Below, piece by piece: positions 15,789-25,500 of a stretch of 64,000 nt of DNA. The notes under the pieces were generated by a model, which saw only the letters and a program-made list of their open reading frames with translations, was not told the DNA's origin and did no database searches. Numbering within the stretch: position 1 is the first letter of the stretch; every line of letters begins with the position of its first letter. Both the position numbers and the translations under genes were made by a program. The stretch is taken from NCBI RefSeq assembly GCF_018688235.1, contig NZ_CP061313.1, positions 62,001 through 126,000 on the forward strand. The letters run 5' to 3'. Source of the DNA: Polynucleobacter sp. AP-Nino-20-G2 (lineage in GTDB: Bacteria > Pseudomonadota > Gammaproteobacteria > Burkholderiales > Burkholderiaceae).

Positions 15789-16871
15789 CTAGACTGCGCC
15801 AGTTGCCGTTAAGGTCTCAATGACTTGAACATCTGGCACGCTCTGAATTTTGGCCTTACCAATTTTCTCTAGAATGACATAACGAATCGTGCCGCCCTCG
15901 GTCTTTTTGTCTACTTGCATTAAATCCATGTAGCGTTGCGCTCCAAACTTCGGTGGCTCGGTTGGCAAATTCATAGAGCGAATAATGTTGCTCAGACGAT
16001 TCACTTCAGATTGCGTAATGAAGTTGAGGCGACGAGATAAATCCGCACCCATCACCATGCCGCAACCTACAGCTTCACCATGAAGCCACTCGCCGTAACC
16101 CATTCCCGCTTCAATTGCATGACCAAAGGTATGGCCGAAATTGAGGGTGGCACGAATGCCGCCTTCTCGCTCATCGGCAGAAACAACGGCGGATTTAATT
16201 TCACAGGAGCGCAGTACGGCATGCGCCATGGCATTGGTATCACATGCCAATAAGACTTTTGCATTAGCCTCAATCCAGTCTAAGAAATCAGCATCCGCTA
16301 TCGCGCCATGCTTGACTACTTCAGCGAGGCCAGCTGAAAGTTCACGGGCAGGCAATGTTTTGAGGGTGTTTAGATCAGCAATGACTGCGGCTGGTTGATG
16401 AAACGCGCCAATCATATTTTTTCCGAGCGGGTGATTGATACCTGTTTTGCCGCCAACAGAAGAGTCCACCTGGGCCAAGAGTGTTGTGGGTACTTGGATA
16501 AAGCGAATGCCACGCATAAAGCTCGCAGCAGCAAAGCCCGTCATATCCCCAATCACTCCGCCACCGAGCGCTACCAGCATGGTTTGACGATCTGCGCCAA
16601 ACTTTAGGAGATCATCAAAAATGAGCTGAAGATTTTTCCAATCTTTATACGATTCTCCATCAGGTAGGACGATGGTTCTTACTGGCTTACCCAATTTTTC
16701 TAGGGTTTTGGTAAGACGCTGCGCATATAAAGGAGCGACGGTCGTATTGGTAACGATAAAGAGTGACGTTGCTTTTTCGCAAGCATTAAACAGTTCGGGT
16801 TGATCGATTAAATCGGTGCCAATGTGAATGGGATAACTACGATTGCCTAGATCAACTTCTAATGTTTTCAT
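15789..16871 (-). CDS. aroB: 3-dehydroquinate synthase
   Basis: A 360-residue NAD- and zinc-dependent enzyme that cyclises DAHP to 3-dehydroquinate in the shikimate pathway. Visible: N-terminal DLGNRSYPIHIG, VLPDGESYKDW, GGGVIGDMTGFAAASFMRG, the QVPTTLLAQVDSSVGGKTGI block, and the metal-binding NFGHTFGHAIEA with WLHGEAV. Start choice: ATG 16871 (MKTLEVDLG) or the in-frame TTG at 16883, which overlaps the aroK stop as TTGA; neither has a strong Shine-Dalgarno sequence. aroK-aroB is the usual pair. Confidence 0.96.
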   Translation of the reverse strand: MKTLEVDLGNRSYPIHIGTDLIDQPELFNACEKATSLFIVTNTTVAPLYAQRLTKTLEKLGKPVRTIVLPDGESYKDWKNLQLIFDDLLKFGADRQTMLVALGGGVIGDMTGFAAASFMRGIRFIQVPTTLLAQVDSSVGGKTGINHPLGKNMIGAFHQPAAVIADLNTLKTLPARELSAGLAEVVKHGAIADADFLDWIEANAKVLLACDTNAMAHAVLRSCEIKSAVVSADEREGGIRATLNFGHTFGHAIEAGMGYGEWLHGEAVGCGMVMGADLSRRLNFITQSEVNRLSNIIRSMNLPTEPPKFGAQRYMDLMQVDKKTEGGTIRYVILEKIGKAKIQSVPDVQVIETLTATGAV

Positions 16872-16879
16872 GGATAAAT

Positions 16880-17404
16880 TCAAGCGGAAAGTTCGAGCTG
16901 CATGATTAAAGTATTAACCAATTGATTGACGCTGGGTTTACCAGTTTCAATGACATGGTCTGCGATCTCTCGATAGAGGGGGTCGCGAATGGCGTATAAA
17001 TTCTCTAAGATTTTTTTGGCATCCCCATTTCTGAGAAGTGGCCTACCTTCGCCACCTTTAGTGCGATGCCAAAGTTCGATTGGGTTTGCGTGAAGATAGA
17101 TGACGGTCCCTCTTTCGCGGAGGTACTGCCGATTCTCCGGTAGCAATACTGCACCGCCACCGGTCGCCAAAATAATGTTGTGTTCTGCGGTGATGTCTTT
17201 AATGGCTTGCGCCTCGCGCTTTCGAAATCCATCTTCACCTTCCATTTCGAAAATGACTGGAATTTTGACGCCACATCGATCTTCAATGACGTGATCCGCA
17301 TCTAAAAAACGACGGCCTAACTTCTTCGCCAATAATTTACCGACGGTCGACTTTCCGGCGCCCATGAGGCCAATCAGAAAGATATTGTTAGATGAAGAGT
17401 TCAC
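16880..17404 (-). CDS. aroK: Shikimate kinase
   Basis: A 174-residue kinase that phosphorylates shikimate with ATP. Visible: Walker A GLMGAGKSTVG (about 12-22), DADHVIE substrate-binding aspartates, FRKREAQ, ATGGGAVL, and the lid arginine region RTKGGEGRPLLR. It starts at GTG (NSSSNNIFLIG), with GAGAGG almost adjacent. It lies 12 bp downstream of the secretin gene and overlaps or abuts aroB, the conserved pilQ-aroK-aroB order of beta- and gammaproteobacteria. Confidence 0.97.
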   Translation of the reverse strand: MNSSSNNIFLIGLMGAGKSTVGKLLAKKLGRRFLDADHVIEDRCGVKIPVIFEMEGEDGFRKREAQAIKDITAEHNIILATGGGAVLLPENRQYLRERGTVIYLHANPIELWHRTKGGEGRPLLRNGDAKKILENLYAIRDPLYREIADHVIETGKPSVNQLVNTLIMQLELSA

Positions 17405-17416
17405 CTCTCGATTTTA

Positions 17417-18538
17417 TTAGGGTTTGTCTAGGACAGTGGGGGTTAAGAAGACCAACAGCTCAGTTTTATCAGCCAGAGTGGATTTATGGCGAAATAAATG
17501 GCCAATGAGGGGGATGTCACCCAGCAGCGGAATCTTCACTTCGTCTTCTCGCTCGGTAGTTTGAAAGATGCCGCCAATAATGGCCGTTCCCCCGTTTTCA
17601 ACAGTTACCTCAGAACTGAGGTTCTTAGTGTCTATGGCGTAGCCTTGCTCAGTTTTCATGCCGATAGTGTCTTTATTGATGCCGACCAGCATGGAGATCT
17701 TCCCGTCGGGATGAATCTTGGGCAGCACTTCTAAGCGTAAATTAGCCTTTCGGAACTGCAGCTTGCTGCCGCTTTGTGAACTCACCTGATAAGGAAGTTC
17801 AGTGCCCTGCTCGATGGTAGCCTTCACTTGGTCCCCGGTCATAATCCGCGGATTAGACAGAATCTTGCCTTGACCATCGGATTCAAGGGCTGAAAGCTCT
17901 ATTTGCAGAAGTCTGGCAGCATTCTTGGAAATCAGAGTCGCTGCTAAGGTGGCGGGATGATAGCCATTCAAGCCTGCTCCCGCTAGATCTATATTCCCTC
18001 CGATCTTCTGGTCTGAGTGCTGGCCAATGCCGTTCGCCATATAGCCGAGTTTGACCCCAAGTTCACGGGCAAAACGCTGGTCTGCCTCCACAATGCGGGC
18101 TTCAATCAGGATTTGGCGTGGGCTATTGATATGGTCGCCACCAAAGGGAAGGGCTGCATCCTCCCGTCGAAATTTCTGGAAGCTTTGGATTTCAGCATGA
18201 GGCCCAATCCAGTAAATGTCACCATTTCTGACTAGGCGTAAGCCTCTACTGGCAAGTATGGAATGCAGGGCAGTTTGCCAGGGGGTGTCTATTAAATCTA
18301 CCGATATCTTTCCCTGGATAGACTCGCTCAGCAGAAAGTTCGTTTTGCCCATTTTGGCTAAAACTTGTAAAAGTTCAGTAAGTTCGATGCCGCTAAATTG
18401 CAGGCTAATACGACTGTCTTTGACGGTAGGTGCATGGCCCATCTCTGGGTTACTGGCCAGAGCCCCGTTCTGCAGAAAGATCATAAATAGCCCCATAAAG
18501 AGGCTGCTGATTGGGCGAAAAATTTTCACGAATTTCAT
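17417..18538 (-). CDS. Short PilQ-like type IV pilus secretin
   Basis: A 373-residue secretin with a signal peptide (about 1-29, cut near ALAS), an STN/N0-like domain (about 45-112: ISLQFSGIELTELLQVLA... to IYWIGP), then directly the secretin core (about 140-370) with PRQILIEARIVEAD, KILSNPRIMT, and the hallmark VKIPLLGDIPLIGHLFR near the end. Classical PilQ is around 700 residues with AMIN domains before N0; these are absent. The location before aroK-aroB is the normal pilQ site, so it is probably a reduced PilQ. Its ATG overlaps the upstream stop (ATGA). Confidence 0.85.
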   Translation of the reverse strand: MKFVKIFRPISSLFMGLFMIFLQNGALASNPEMGHAPTVKDSRISLQFSGIELTELLQVLAKMGKTNFLLSESIQGKISVDLIDTPWQTALHSILASRGLRLVRNGDIYWIGPHAEIQSFQKFRREDAALPFGGDHINSPRQILIEARIVEADQRFARELGVKLGYMANGIGQHSDQKIGGNIDLAGAGLNGYHPATLAATLISKNAARLLQIELSALESDGQGKILSNPRIMTGDQVKATIEQGTELPYQVSSQSGSKLQFRKANLRLEVLPKIHPDGKISMLVGINKDTIGMKTEQGYAIDTKNLSSEVTVENGGTAIIGGIFQTTEREDEVKIPLLGDIPLIGHLFRHKSTLADKTELLVFLTPTVLDKP

Positions 18539-19290
18539 TCTGAATGAGTCGATTTCAAAGCAATTGTTTTCCCTTTGGAATGGGTAAAAATGACCCCCTC
18601 CTTGTCGACTTGGGTGAGGTGCCAGTCCCCCAGCGCCAAACCTCCTTTTGAGACCGAGAGCCTTCTTTTGCCGGTGTTGAAAAATCCGTGCTCAATACCA
18701 CTGATACGAGCTAGCCCCAGATAGCTCCAGCGACGTAGTTCAGTTTCATGTGGAATGGACGCTGGCTTGTTTTGGGGTATGGCAGCAGGTGGCCTTAATG
18801 CAATTGAGTGAATACTTACTTCTAATTTATCCATTTCATCATATAGTTCTTCGCGATCAGAATCATTCTGGAGTTGCTTAGACTCCATTTCCTTTTTGAG
18901 ATCTGAAACCTGGATTTGCAGGCCAGAAATCTCTAGATCCAACTGAGATTTCTGAGACTCAAGGATGAAAAATAGCGCGACTGAGATCAGTAAAAAGACA
19001 AGACCTTGAGCGAATAAGGGGAGGATTTTGAGGCCATGAAGCTGGAGATTTTTGCTTGGAAAAGACTGCATTTCTACCCGCTTATGTGGCTCAGTATGAG
19101 GTCTTGGAGGCGCTGATGATTTACGAATTCCATGCGGGTCTGGAATGGCCGGATCATCCCCAAGATCGCTCAGGATGTCATCAAAGGATTGGGAGGAAAT
19201 TTGGCGTGAGGGCATGCCACATTGTTCGCCTTGGGGATAGCAAAAACGATCGGGAGAGGTGGAAATAGGCGTAGGAAAAGGCTTGGCCAA
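18535..19290 (-). CDS. Membrane-anchored coiled-coil protein of the secretin locus
   Basis: A 251-residue protein I cannot name. Order: a polar, Pro-rich cytoplasmic N-terminus (1-85), one membrane helix (about 88-110), a periplasmic coiled coil rich in Leu/Glu/Lys (about 111-163), a Pro linker, and a C-terminal section (about 185-247) with GGLALGDWHLTQVDKEGVIFT, reminiscent of the small beta domain of PilP or GspC proteins that dock on a secretin. It takes the place of pilMNOP, between PBP1A and the secretin, and overlaps the secretin start. Start unclear: TTG 19290 (GAGGAG very close upstream) or ATG 19215. Confidence 0.7.
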   Translation of the reverse strand: MAKPFPTPISTSPDRFCYPQGEQCGMPSRQISSQSFDDILSDLGDDPAIPDPHGIRKSSAPPRPHTEPHKRVEMQSFPSKNLQLHGLKILPLFAQGLVFLLISVALFFILESQKSQLDLEISGLQIQVSDLKKEMESKQLQNDSDREELYDEMDKLEVSIHSIALRPPAAIPQNKPASIPHETELRRWSYLGLARISGIEHGFFNTGKRRLSVSKGGLALGDWHLTQVDKEGVIFTHSKGKTIALKSTHSE

Positions 19291-19315
19291 AACTCCTCAA
19301 TCAGGGTTTTGGAGC

Positions 19316-19346
19316 TTGAGGGCAAATTGGCTAAGCACCCTATAAT
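19316..19346 (+). promoter_or_regulatory. Probable mrcA promoter, very close to the start codon
   Basis: A perfect TATAAT (19341-19346) lies 8 bp before the mrcA ATG, with TTGAGG (19316-19321) 19 bp upstream as a fair -35 box. Transcription would begin at about 19352-19354, leaving almost no leader. The start site is inferred. Confidence 0.5.
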
Positions 19347-19354
19347 TTGGCTAT

Positions 19355-21685
19355 ATGGCACTACCCCCAAAAGACAAGCCGCCACTCAATCGTCGGTTTA
19401 ACCGCCAGCCTGATAGACGTCCAAATCAGCCAAGAGCGGAGCATTCCTATAAATCGGGAAGCAATCCACTTGTAAAGGCCTTGCTGATTATCAGCATGGT
19501 GTTTGCTGTGGTTCTCACTTTATTGTTGGGATATGCCTTCTTAATAGCAAAACCCAATTTGCCAAAGATTTCAGCATTAGTTGATTACAACCCCAAAACG
19601 CCTCTGCGGATCTATACCGCTGACAAGGTGTTGATTGGTGAGTTTGGCGAAGAGCGCCGTAAGGTGATTCCTTTGAATGAGATTCCCAAGAGTATGCGCA
19701 ATGCAGTTCTAGCCATTGAGGATGATCGCTTTTACTCTCACGGTGGCGTTGATTATGTTGGGATCTTGCGGGCTGCAGTGACCAATTTAAGAGGGCATCT
19801 GTCTCAGGGCGCTTCAACCATCACGATGCAGGTAGCGCGTAACTTCTTTTTAAGCAATGAGAAGACCTTTAGTCGAAAAATCTACGAAGTACTTCTTGCT
19901 TGGGAAATCGAGTCTCAATTAAGCAAAGATAAGATTCTAGAGATCTATATGAATCAGATCTTCTTGGGTCAGCGGGCATATGGCTTCTCAAGCGCGGCTC
20001 AAATCTATTTTGGCAAGGAGTTAAAAGACATCACAATTGCTGAGTCGGCGATGTTGGCTGGTTTGCCTAAGGCACCCTCCGCCTATAACCCGGTCACTAA
20101 TTTCCGTCGCGCCAAAATTCGCCAAGAATATATCTTGCAGAGAATGCGCGACCTTTCTTACATCACCACTGAGGAATATCAAAAGGCGATGGCAGAAGAG
20201 TTGCATATTCGTGGCCTTGGTAACGAGTTCAGCACTCGTGCAGATTTTCCAGCGGAGATGGTGCGTCAGTTACTCTTCACACAATATGGTGAAGCCATCT
20301 ATTCTCAAGGCATCGATGTTTACACCACGATCTTGAAGGCCGATCAGGATGCGGCATACAAAGCAGTCCGCCGCGGTATTTTTGAATATGACTTGCGCCA
20401 TGCTTATCGTGGACCAGAGGGCTTTATTGATTTACCGGAAGATACAGTCAAGAGACAACGTGCAATTGATGAGGCTTTGCTTGCCTACCCCCAGTTAGAT
20501 GATTTGCAATCAGGCGTAGTGCTCGACATTAAGGCTAAAGAGATGCAAGTCATGATCTCTACTGGCGACACAATCACCCTCAAAGGCGAAGGCATGAAGT
20601 TGGCTGCTGCATCCTTGACGGATAGTGCGCAGCCGAAAAAACGGTTACGCCCGGGCGCAATCGTGAGACTACTGTCTGATGGTGGCGTATGGAAGCTAGC
20701 GCAATTGCCACAGGTGGAGGCGGCTTTTGTTTCTATGAATGCGGAAACGGGTGCGATTTTGTCGCTAGTGGGTGGTTTTGATTTCCGTCGCAATCAATTT
20801 AATCACGTGACTCAAGCGCAGCGTCAGCCAGGCTCTTCATTTAAACCTTTCATTTATGCCGCAGCAATTGAAAAAGGTTTTTCTCCCAGCACAGTCGTTA
20901 ATGATGCGCCACTATCAATCGGCAGCATGGAGACTGGTAGTCAGTCTTGGGAGCCTAAGAACTACGATGGAAAATACGACGGCATGATGCGTTTGCGTAC
21001 TGCTTTGGCTAAATCCAAAAACTTGGTTTCAGTGCGCATCATTCGCGCGATTGGTCCTTCTTACGCTCAAGAATATATTCAGCGCTTTGGCTTTGAGGCA
21101 GAGAAGCATCCTCCGTATTTAACAATGGCTTTGGGCGCGGGCTCTGTTACTCCTTTGCAAATGGCATCGGCATATAGCGTGTTTGCTAACGGTGGCTATC
21201 GAGTCGATCCTTTCTTAATTAATAAGATGGTGGACTCCAAGGGAACAATTTTGTTTGAGGCAAAGCCAACGCATGCGCGTGAAGATGCAACGCGCGTTTT
21301 AGATGCGCGCACCGCATTTGTGATGGATAGCATGTTGCAAGAAGTCACTAAGAGCGGAACTGCGGCTAGTGCGAGAGCTAAATTAGGTCGCAACGATATT
21401 GCGGGTAAAACGGGAACAACGAATGATTCGCATGATGCTTGGTTTGCTGGCTACAACCCAAAAGTAGTTGCAATTGCTTGGATTGGTTTTGATAAGCCTG
21501 CCAGCTTGGGTGATCGTGAGACTGGTGGTGGTCTAGCTTTGCCAATGTGGATTTCTTATATGGAGACTGCGTTGAGAAATGAGCCACAACAAGGTCGCGA
21601 AGTTCCAGCTGGTGTTACTCAATACGATGGCGACTGGTTTATTCCAGAGTTCTCAAATAACGGTGGCGTACGCGAACTGCAGTAG
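19355..21685 (+). CDS. mrcA: Penicillin-binding protein 1A (bifunctional transglycosylase/transpeptidase)
   Basis: A 776-residue peptidoglycan polymerase. Order: basic, Pro-rich cytoplasmic tail (1-38), membrane helix (about 40-65), glycosyltransferase 51 domain with EDDRFYSHGGVDYVGILRA, QGASTITMQVARN and GRAYGFSSAA-like QRAYGFSSAA (about 125-225), an insert domain, then transpeptidase with SSFK (catalytic Ser494), SKN and KTGT (685-688). It makes and crosslinks peptidoglycan at the inner membrane. ponA/mrcA divergent from the pil locus is the usual arrangement. No Shine-Dalgarno sequence is seen and the -10 box is 8 bp from the ATG, so the mRNA may be leaderless. Confidence 0.97.
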   Translation: MALPPKDKPPLNRRFNRQPDRRPNQPRAEHSYKSGSNPLVKALLIISMVFAVVLTLLLGYAFLIAKPNLPKISALVDYNPKTPLRIYTADKVLIGEFGEERRKVIPLNEIPKSMRNAVLAIEDDRFYSHGGVDYVGILRAAVTNLRGHLSQGASTITMQVARNFFLSNEKTFSRKIYEVLLAWEIESQLSKDKILEIYMNQIFLGQRAYGFSSAAQIYFGKELKDITIAESAMLAGLPKAPSAYNPVTNFRRAKIRQEYILQRMRDLSYITTEEYQKAMAEELHIRGLGNEFSTRADFPAEMVRQLLFTQYGEAIYSQGIDVYTTILKADQDAAYKAVRRGIFEYDLRHAYRGPEGFIDLPEDTVKRQRAIDEALLAYPQLDDLQSGVVLDIKAKEMQVMISTGDTITLKGEGMKLAAASLTDSAQPKKRLRPGAIVRLLSDGGVWKLAQLPQVEAAFVSMNAETGAILSLVGGFDFRRNQFNHVTQAQRQPGSSFKPFIYAAAIEKGFSPSTVVNDAPLSIGSMETGSQSWEPKNYDGKYDGMMRLRTALAKSKNLVSVRIIRAIGPSYAQEYIQRFGFEAEKHPPYLTMALGAGSVTPLQMASAYSVFANGGYRVDPFLINKMVDSKGTILFEAKPTHAREDATRVLDARTAFVMDSMLQEVTKSGTAASARAKLGRNDIAGKTGTTNDSHDAWFAGYNPKVVAIAWIGFDKPASLGDRETGGGLALPMWISYMETALRNEPQQGREVPAGVTQYDGDWFIPEFSNNGGVRELQ

Positions 21686-21693
21686 TTCGCTTT
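21672..21693 (+). terminator. Hairpin at the end of mrcA
   Basis: GCGAACT (21672-21678) pairs perfectly with AGTTCGC (21684-21690) around GCAGT and is followed by TTTA. The mrcA stop codon sits at the loop and stem boundary. It is a weak terminator candidate or transcript-end hairpin just before the transposase start at 21698. Confidence 0.45.
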
Positions 21694-21697
21694 AGTC

Positions 21698-22402
21698 ATG
21701 GCAAGGCAAGCCCGCACTATCATTCCCGGCCAAGCGATGCATGTGATGGTGCGGGGGAATAATCGCGAGACCCTATTTTTCAATGATCTCGATCGCCGCA
21801 TGTATTTAGATTGGTTGCGTGAAGCAGCTAAGCAGTTTGGTAGCGCAGTACACGCCTACGCATTAATGCCCAATCATGTGCATTTATTAATGACCCCTCA
21901 GAATGCAGACTCACTTGCTAAAACCATGCAGTCTTTGGGTCGCCGATATGCACAGTATTTCAATCAGCGACACCATCGCTCGGGAACGATTTGGGAGGGG
22001 CGCTATCGTTCTTCACTCATAGATCCAGATTATTTTTTACGTTGTCAGCGCTATATTGAATTAAATCCAGTAAGGGCTGGTTTCGAATCGAGCCCTCAAG
22101 ACTCCACTTGGACTAGTTTTGCATCTCATATTGGCGGCAATGCCGAATCCTGGTTGGTTGACCATCAACACTTCTGGCGATTGGGTAATACACCTTTCGA
22201 AAGGCAAATGAGTTGGGCTGGCTTTGTGAAAGAGGGTGCCCCCCATTGGGAGGACAAGCAAATTACTGAAGCATTGGTGCGTTCTAAACCCTGGGTGAGT
22301 GATATTTATGCCCAAAAGCTCTTTAAAGATAATCCGGCGCAGGTGCAGATTCGCCATCGAGGACGCCCAAAGAAATTAATATCTTTAAATTCAGTGACTT
22401 AG
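21698..22402 (+). mobile_element. REP-associated tyrosine transposase (RAYT, Y1/HUH family)
   Basis: A 234-residue intact single-strand transposase of the IS200/IS605-related RAYT group. Visible: HVMVRGNNRETLFF near the N-terminus, the HUH metal motif H60-V-H62 in PNHVHLLM, TIWEGRYRSSLID, and the catalytic tyrosine Y119 in QRYIELNPVRAG. RAYTs are usually single-copy, domesticated genes that process REP-type palindromes. No IS ends flank it closely, but an 11-bp palindrome lies 47 bp downstream. It sits 12 bp after mrcA and may be read through from it. The tail RHRGRPKKL is basic. Confidence 0.92.
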
Positions 22403-22449
22403 AATTTATAAAGGGCTTGGGGTTAGTGTCAGAATAGGCTTCAAGCAGC

Positions 22450-22510
22450 GACTCTGTCCCTTTTTTAAGAATGCATATTGGTGCTCCCCATTATTAAATG
22501 GGACAGAGTC
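22450..22510. repeat. Perfect 11-bp inverted repeat downstream of the RAYT gene
   Basis: GACTCTGTCCC (22450-22460) and GGGACAGAGTC (22500-22510) are perfect reverse complements with a 39-nt spacer; the left arm is followed by six Ts. From memory, similar GGGACAGAGTC-type motifs accompany RAYT genes in other bacteria, so it may be the substrate palindrome. It could also act as a terminator for the transposase gene. No second copy was noticed in the window by eye. Confidence 0.7.
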
Positions 22511-22522
22511 ATTTTATTTCTA

Positions 22523-22551
22523 TTGCATCAGTATGGGTATTCACCTATATT
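22523..22551 (+). promoter_or_regulatory. Probable gltB promoter
   Basis: TTGCAT (22523-22528) and TATATT (22546-22551) are spaced by exactly 17 bp. The predicted start is near 22558, giving a leader of about 40 nt. The box begins 12 bp after the RAYT palindrome, so the repeat lies immediately upstream of the promoter. Confidence 0.6.
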
Positions 22552-22597
22552 TGATCCTCCAAAAGTAATCAGCCCATCGATGGCACACGGAAATACC

Positions 22598-25500
22598 ATG
22601 ACTACACAAATGAATACAGATCTTCGTCCAATCGCTCAAGGTCTTTATGACCCACAAAACGAGCATGATGCTTGCGGCGTAGGATTCGTTGCGCACATCA
22701 AAGGAAAAAAATCTCATGAGATCGTGTCTCAGGGATTGAAGATCCTTGAGAACTTGGATCACCGGGGTGCTGTTGGTGCCGATCCTTTAATGGGCGATGG
22801 CGCCGGTATCTTGATTCAGATTCCAGATACTTTGTACCGCGAAGAAATGGCCAAGCAGGGCGTTGAATTACCGCCGCTTGGTGAGTACGGCGTTGGCATG
22901 ATCTTTTTACCAAAAGAGCACGCTTCACGCTTGGCATGTGAGCAAGAGTTAGAGCGTACTGTGCGCCTCGAAGGTCAGGTGGTTTTAGGTTGGAGAGATG
23001 TTCCAATCGATGTGAAATTACCAATGTCTCCAACAGTCCAAATGACTGAGCCGTTTATTCGCCAAATCTTTATTGGTCGTGGTCGCGACATCATGACAAC
23101 GGATGCACTTGAGCGTAAGTTATACGTGATTCGTAAAACAGCCAGTCATGCGATTCAAGATTTGCACTTAAAGCATGGCAAAGAATATTTCGTAGCGTCA
23201 ATGTCCGCGCGCACCATTGTTTATAAGGGTTTGCTGTTAGCGAATCAAGTTGGCGCTTATTACAAAGACTTGCAAGATCCTCGCACAGTTTCCGCATTGG
23301 CATTAGTGCACCAACGCTTCTCGACAAATACATTCCCTGCATGGGAATTGGCTCACCCATATCGCATGATTGCTCACAACGGTGAGATCAATACTGTTAA
23401 AGGTAACGTCAACTGGGTAAATGCACGTGAGGGCGCTATCAGCTCTCCAGTGTTGGGTGATGACCTCAAAAAATTATGGCCATTGATTTATCCAGGTCAA
23501 TCCGACACCGCCTGTTTTGATAACTGCTTGGAGCTATTGGTGATGTCGGGTTATCCATTGGCGCAAGCCATGATGATGATGATCCCAGAAGCATGGGAAC
23601 AGCACGCATTGATGGATGACAATCGCCGCGCATTCTATGAATATCACGCAGCGATGATGGAACCATGGGATGGCCCCGCAGCGATGGCATTTACAGATGG
23701 CCGTCAAATTGGCGCGACTTTGGATCGTAACGGTTTGCGTCCAGCGCGTTATTACGTTACTGATGATGACTTGGTCATTATGGGTTCTGAGGCTGGGGTG
23801 TTGCCAATTCCAGAGAACAAGATTGTTCAAAAATGGCGCTTGCAACCTGGCAAGATGTTCATGATTGACATGGAGCAGGGCCGCATTATTGACGACGTCG
23901 AATTGAAAGATGCCGTTTCAAAAGCAAAGCCATACAAGAGCTGGATTGATGCGGTTCGCGTCAAACTCGATGAAGTGGATGCCAGCAAAGCCGATATCGT
24001 CGATGAAAAAACCACGATTCGCCCTGCCGCAAAATTATTAGATCGCCAACAGGCTTTTGGTTATACGCAAGAGGACATCAAGTACCTCATGGCGCCAATG
24101 GCAATGAATGGTGAAGAGGCTATCGGATCAATGGGTAACGATAGCCCGTTGGCGGTTCTCTCTAATAAGAACAAGCCGCTCTACAACTACTTTAAGCAAT
24201 TATTTGCGCAGGTGACCAATCCTCCGATTGACTCCATTCGCGAAAACATGGTGATGTCTTTGGTGTCCTTCATTGGGCCAAAGCCTAACTTACTTGATAC
24301 CAACAATATCAATCCTCCAATGCGTTTGGAAGTCAGTCAGCCGATTTTGGATTTTGACGACATGACGAAGATTCGCCATATTGGTCATTACACCAACGGC
24401 AAGTTCCGCTCATATGAATTAGATATTTGCTATCCAGCATCTTGGGGTAAAGCAGGAATCGAGGCTCGCTTAGCTTCCTTATGTGCTGAAGCTGCAGATG
24501 CGGTGCGCTCTGGTTACAACATTTTGATCGTGAGTGATCGCCAGGTTGACGAAAACCACGTAGCTATTCCAGCATTGTTGGCAACTTCCGCGATTCATCA
24601 GCATTTAGTTGAAAAAGGCTTGCGTACTAGCGTTGGCCTCGTAGTTGAAACAGGTAGTGCGCGTGAGACCCATCACTTCGCACTCTTAGCTGGTTATGGT
24701 GCAGAAGCTGTTCACCCCTACTTAGCAATGGAAACTTTGGCTGAAATGGCTAAAGGCTTATCCGGTGATTTGTCTGCAGAAAAAGCAGTGAAGAATTTTG
24801 TGAAAGCGGTTGGTAAGGGCTTGCAAAAAGTGATGTCCAAAATGGGCATCTCCACTTACATGTCTTACACAGGTTCACAAATCTTCGAAGCTATTGGTTT
24901 GAATAAAGATGTGATTGACCATTACTTCAAAGGGACCCCTTCAAACGTCGGCGGTATCGGCGTATTTGAGGTGGCTGAAGAAGCATTGCGTATGCATCAG
25001 TCCGCATTTGGCAATGACCCGGTCTTGACCGATATGCTCGAAGCAGGTGGCGAGTACGCTTTCCGTATTCGTGGTGAAAACCATATGTGGACACCAGACA
25101 CGATTGCGAAATTACAGCACTCGACTCGTATTGGAATTGAGAAGGGTTATCAGACCTACAAAGAGTACGCAAACATCATTAATGATCAGACCAAGCGTCA
25201 AATGACATTACGTGGTTTGTTTGAGTTCAAGATTGATCCAGCAAAAGCCATTCCATTAGATGAAGTGGAGTCTGCAAAAGAAATCGTTAAGCGTTTTGCG
25301 ACGGGTGCGATGTCTTTAGGTTCAATCTCCACGGAAGCTCACGCTACTTTGGCGATTGCAATGAATCGTATTGGCGGTAAGTCCAATACTGGTGAAGGTG
25401 GCGAAGATCCAAATCGCTATGTGAATGAGCTCAAAGGTATCCCCATTAAGAAGGGTGAAACATTGGCCAGTATTTTGGGTGATGATGTTGTTGAGGCCAA

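Noticed and set aside
17417..18538. Type II or III secretion secretin instead of PilQ
   Set aside because: The position before aroK-aroB and the motif PLLGDIPLIGHLF with PilQ-like spacing favour a PilQ relative, and no other secretion genes are nearby.
22478..22597. Longer gltB start overlapping the palindrome
   Set aside because: It would add 40 residues before the amidotransferase propeptide and overlap the likely promoter; the ATG at 22598 gives normal structure.
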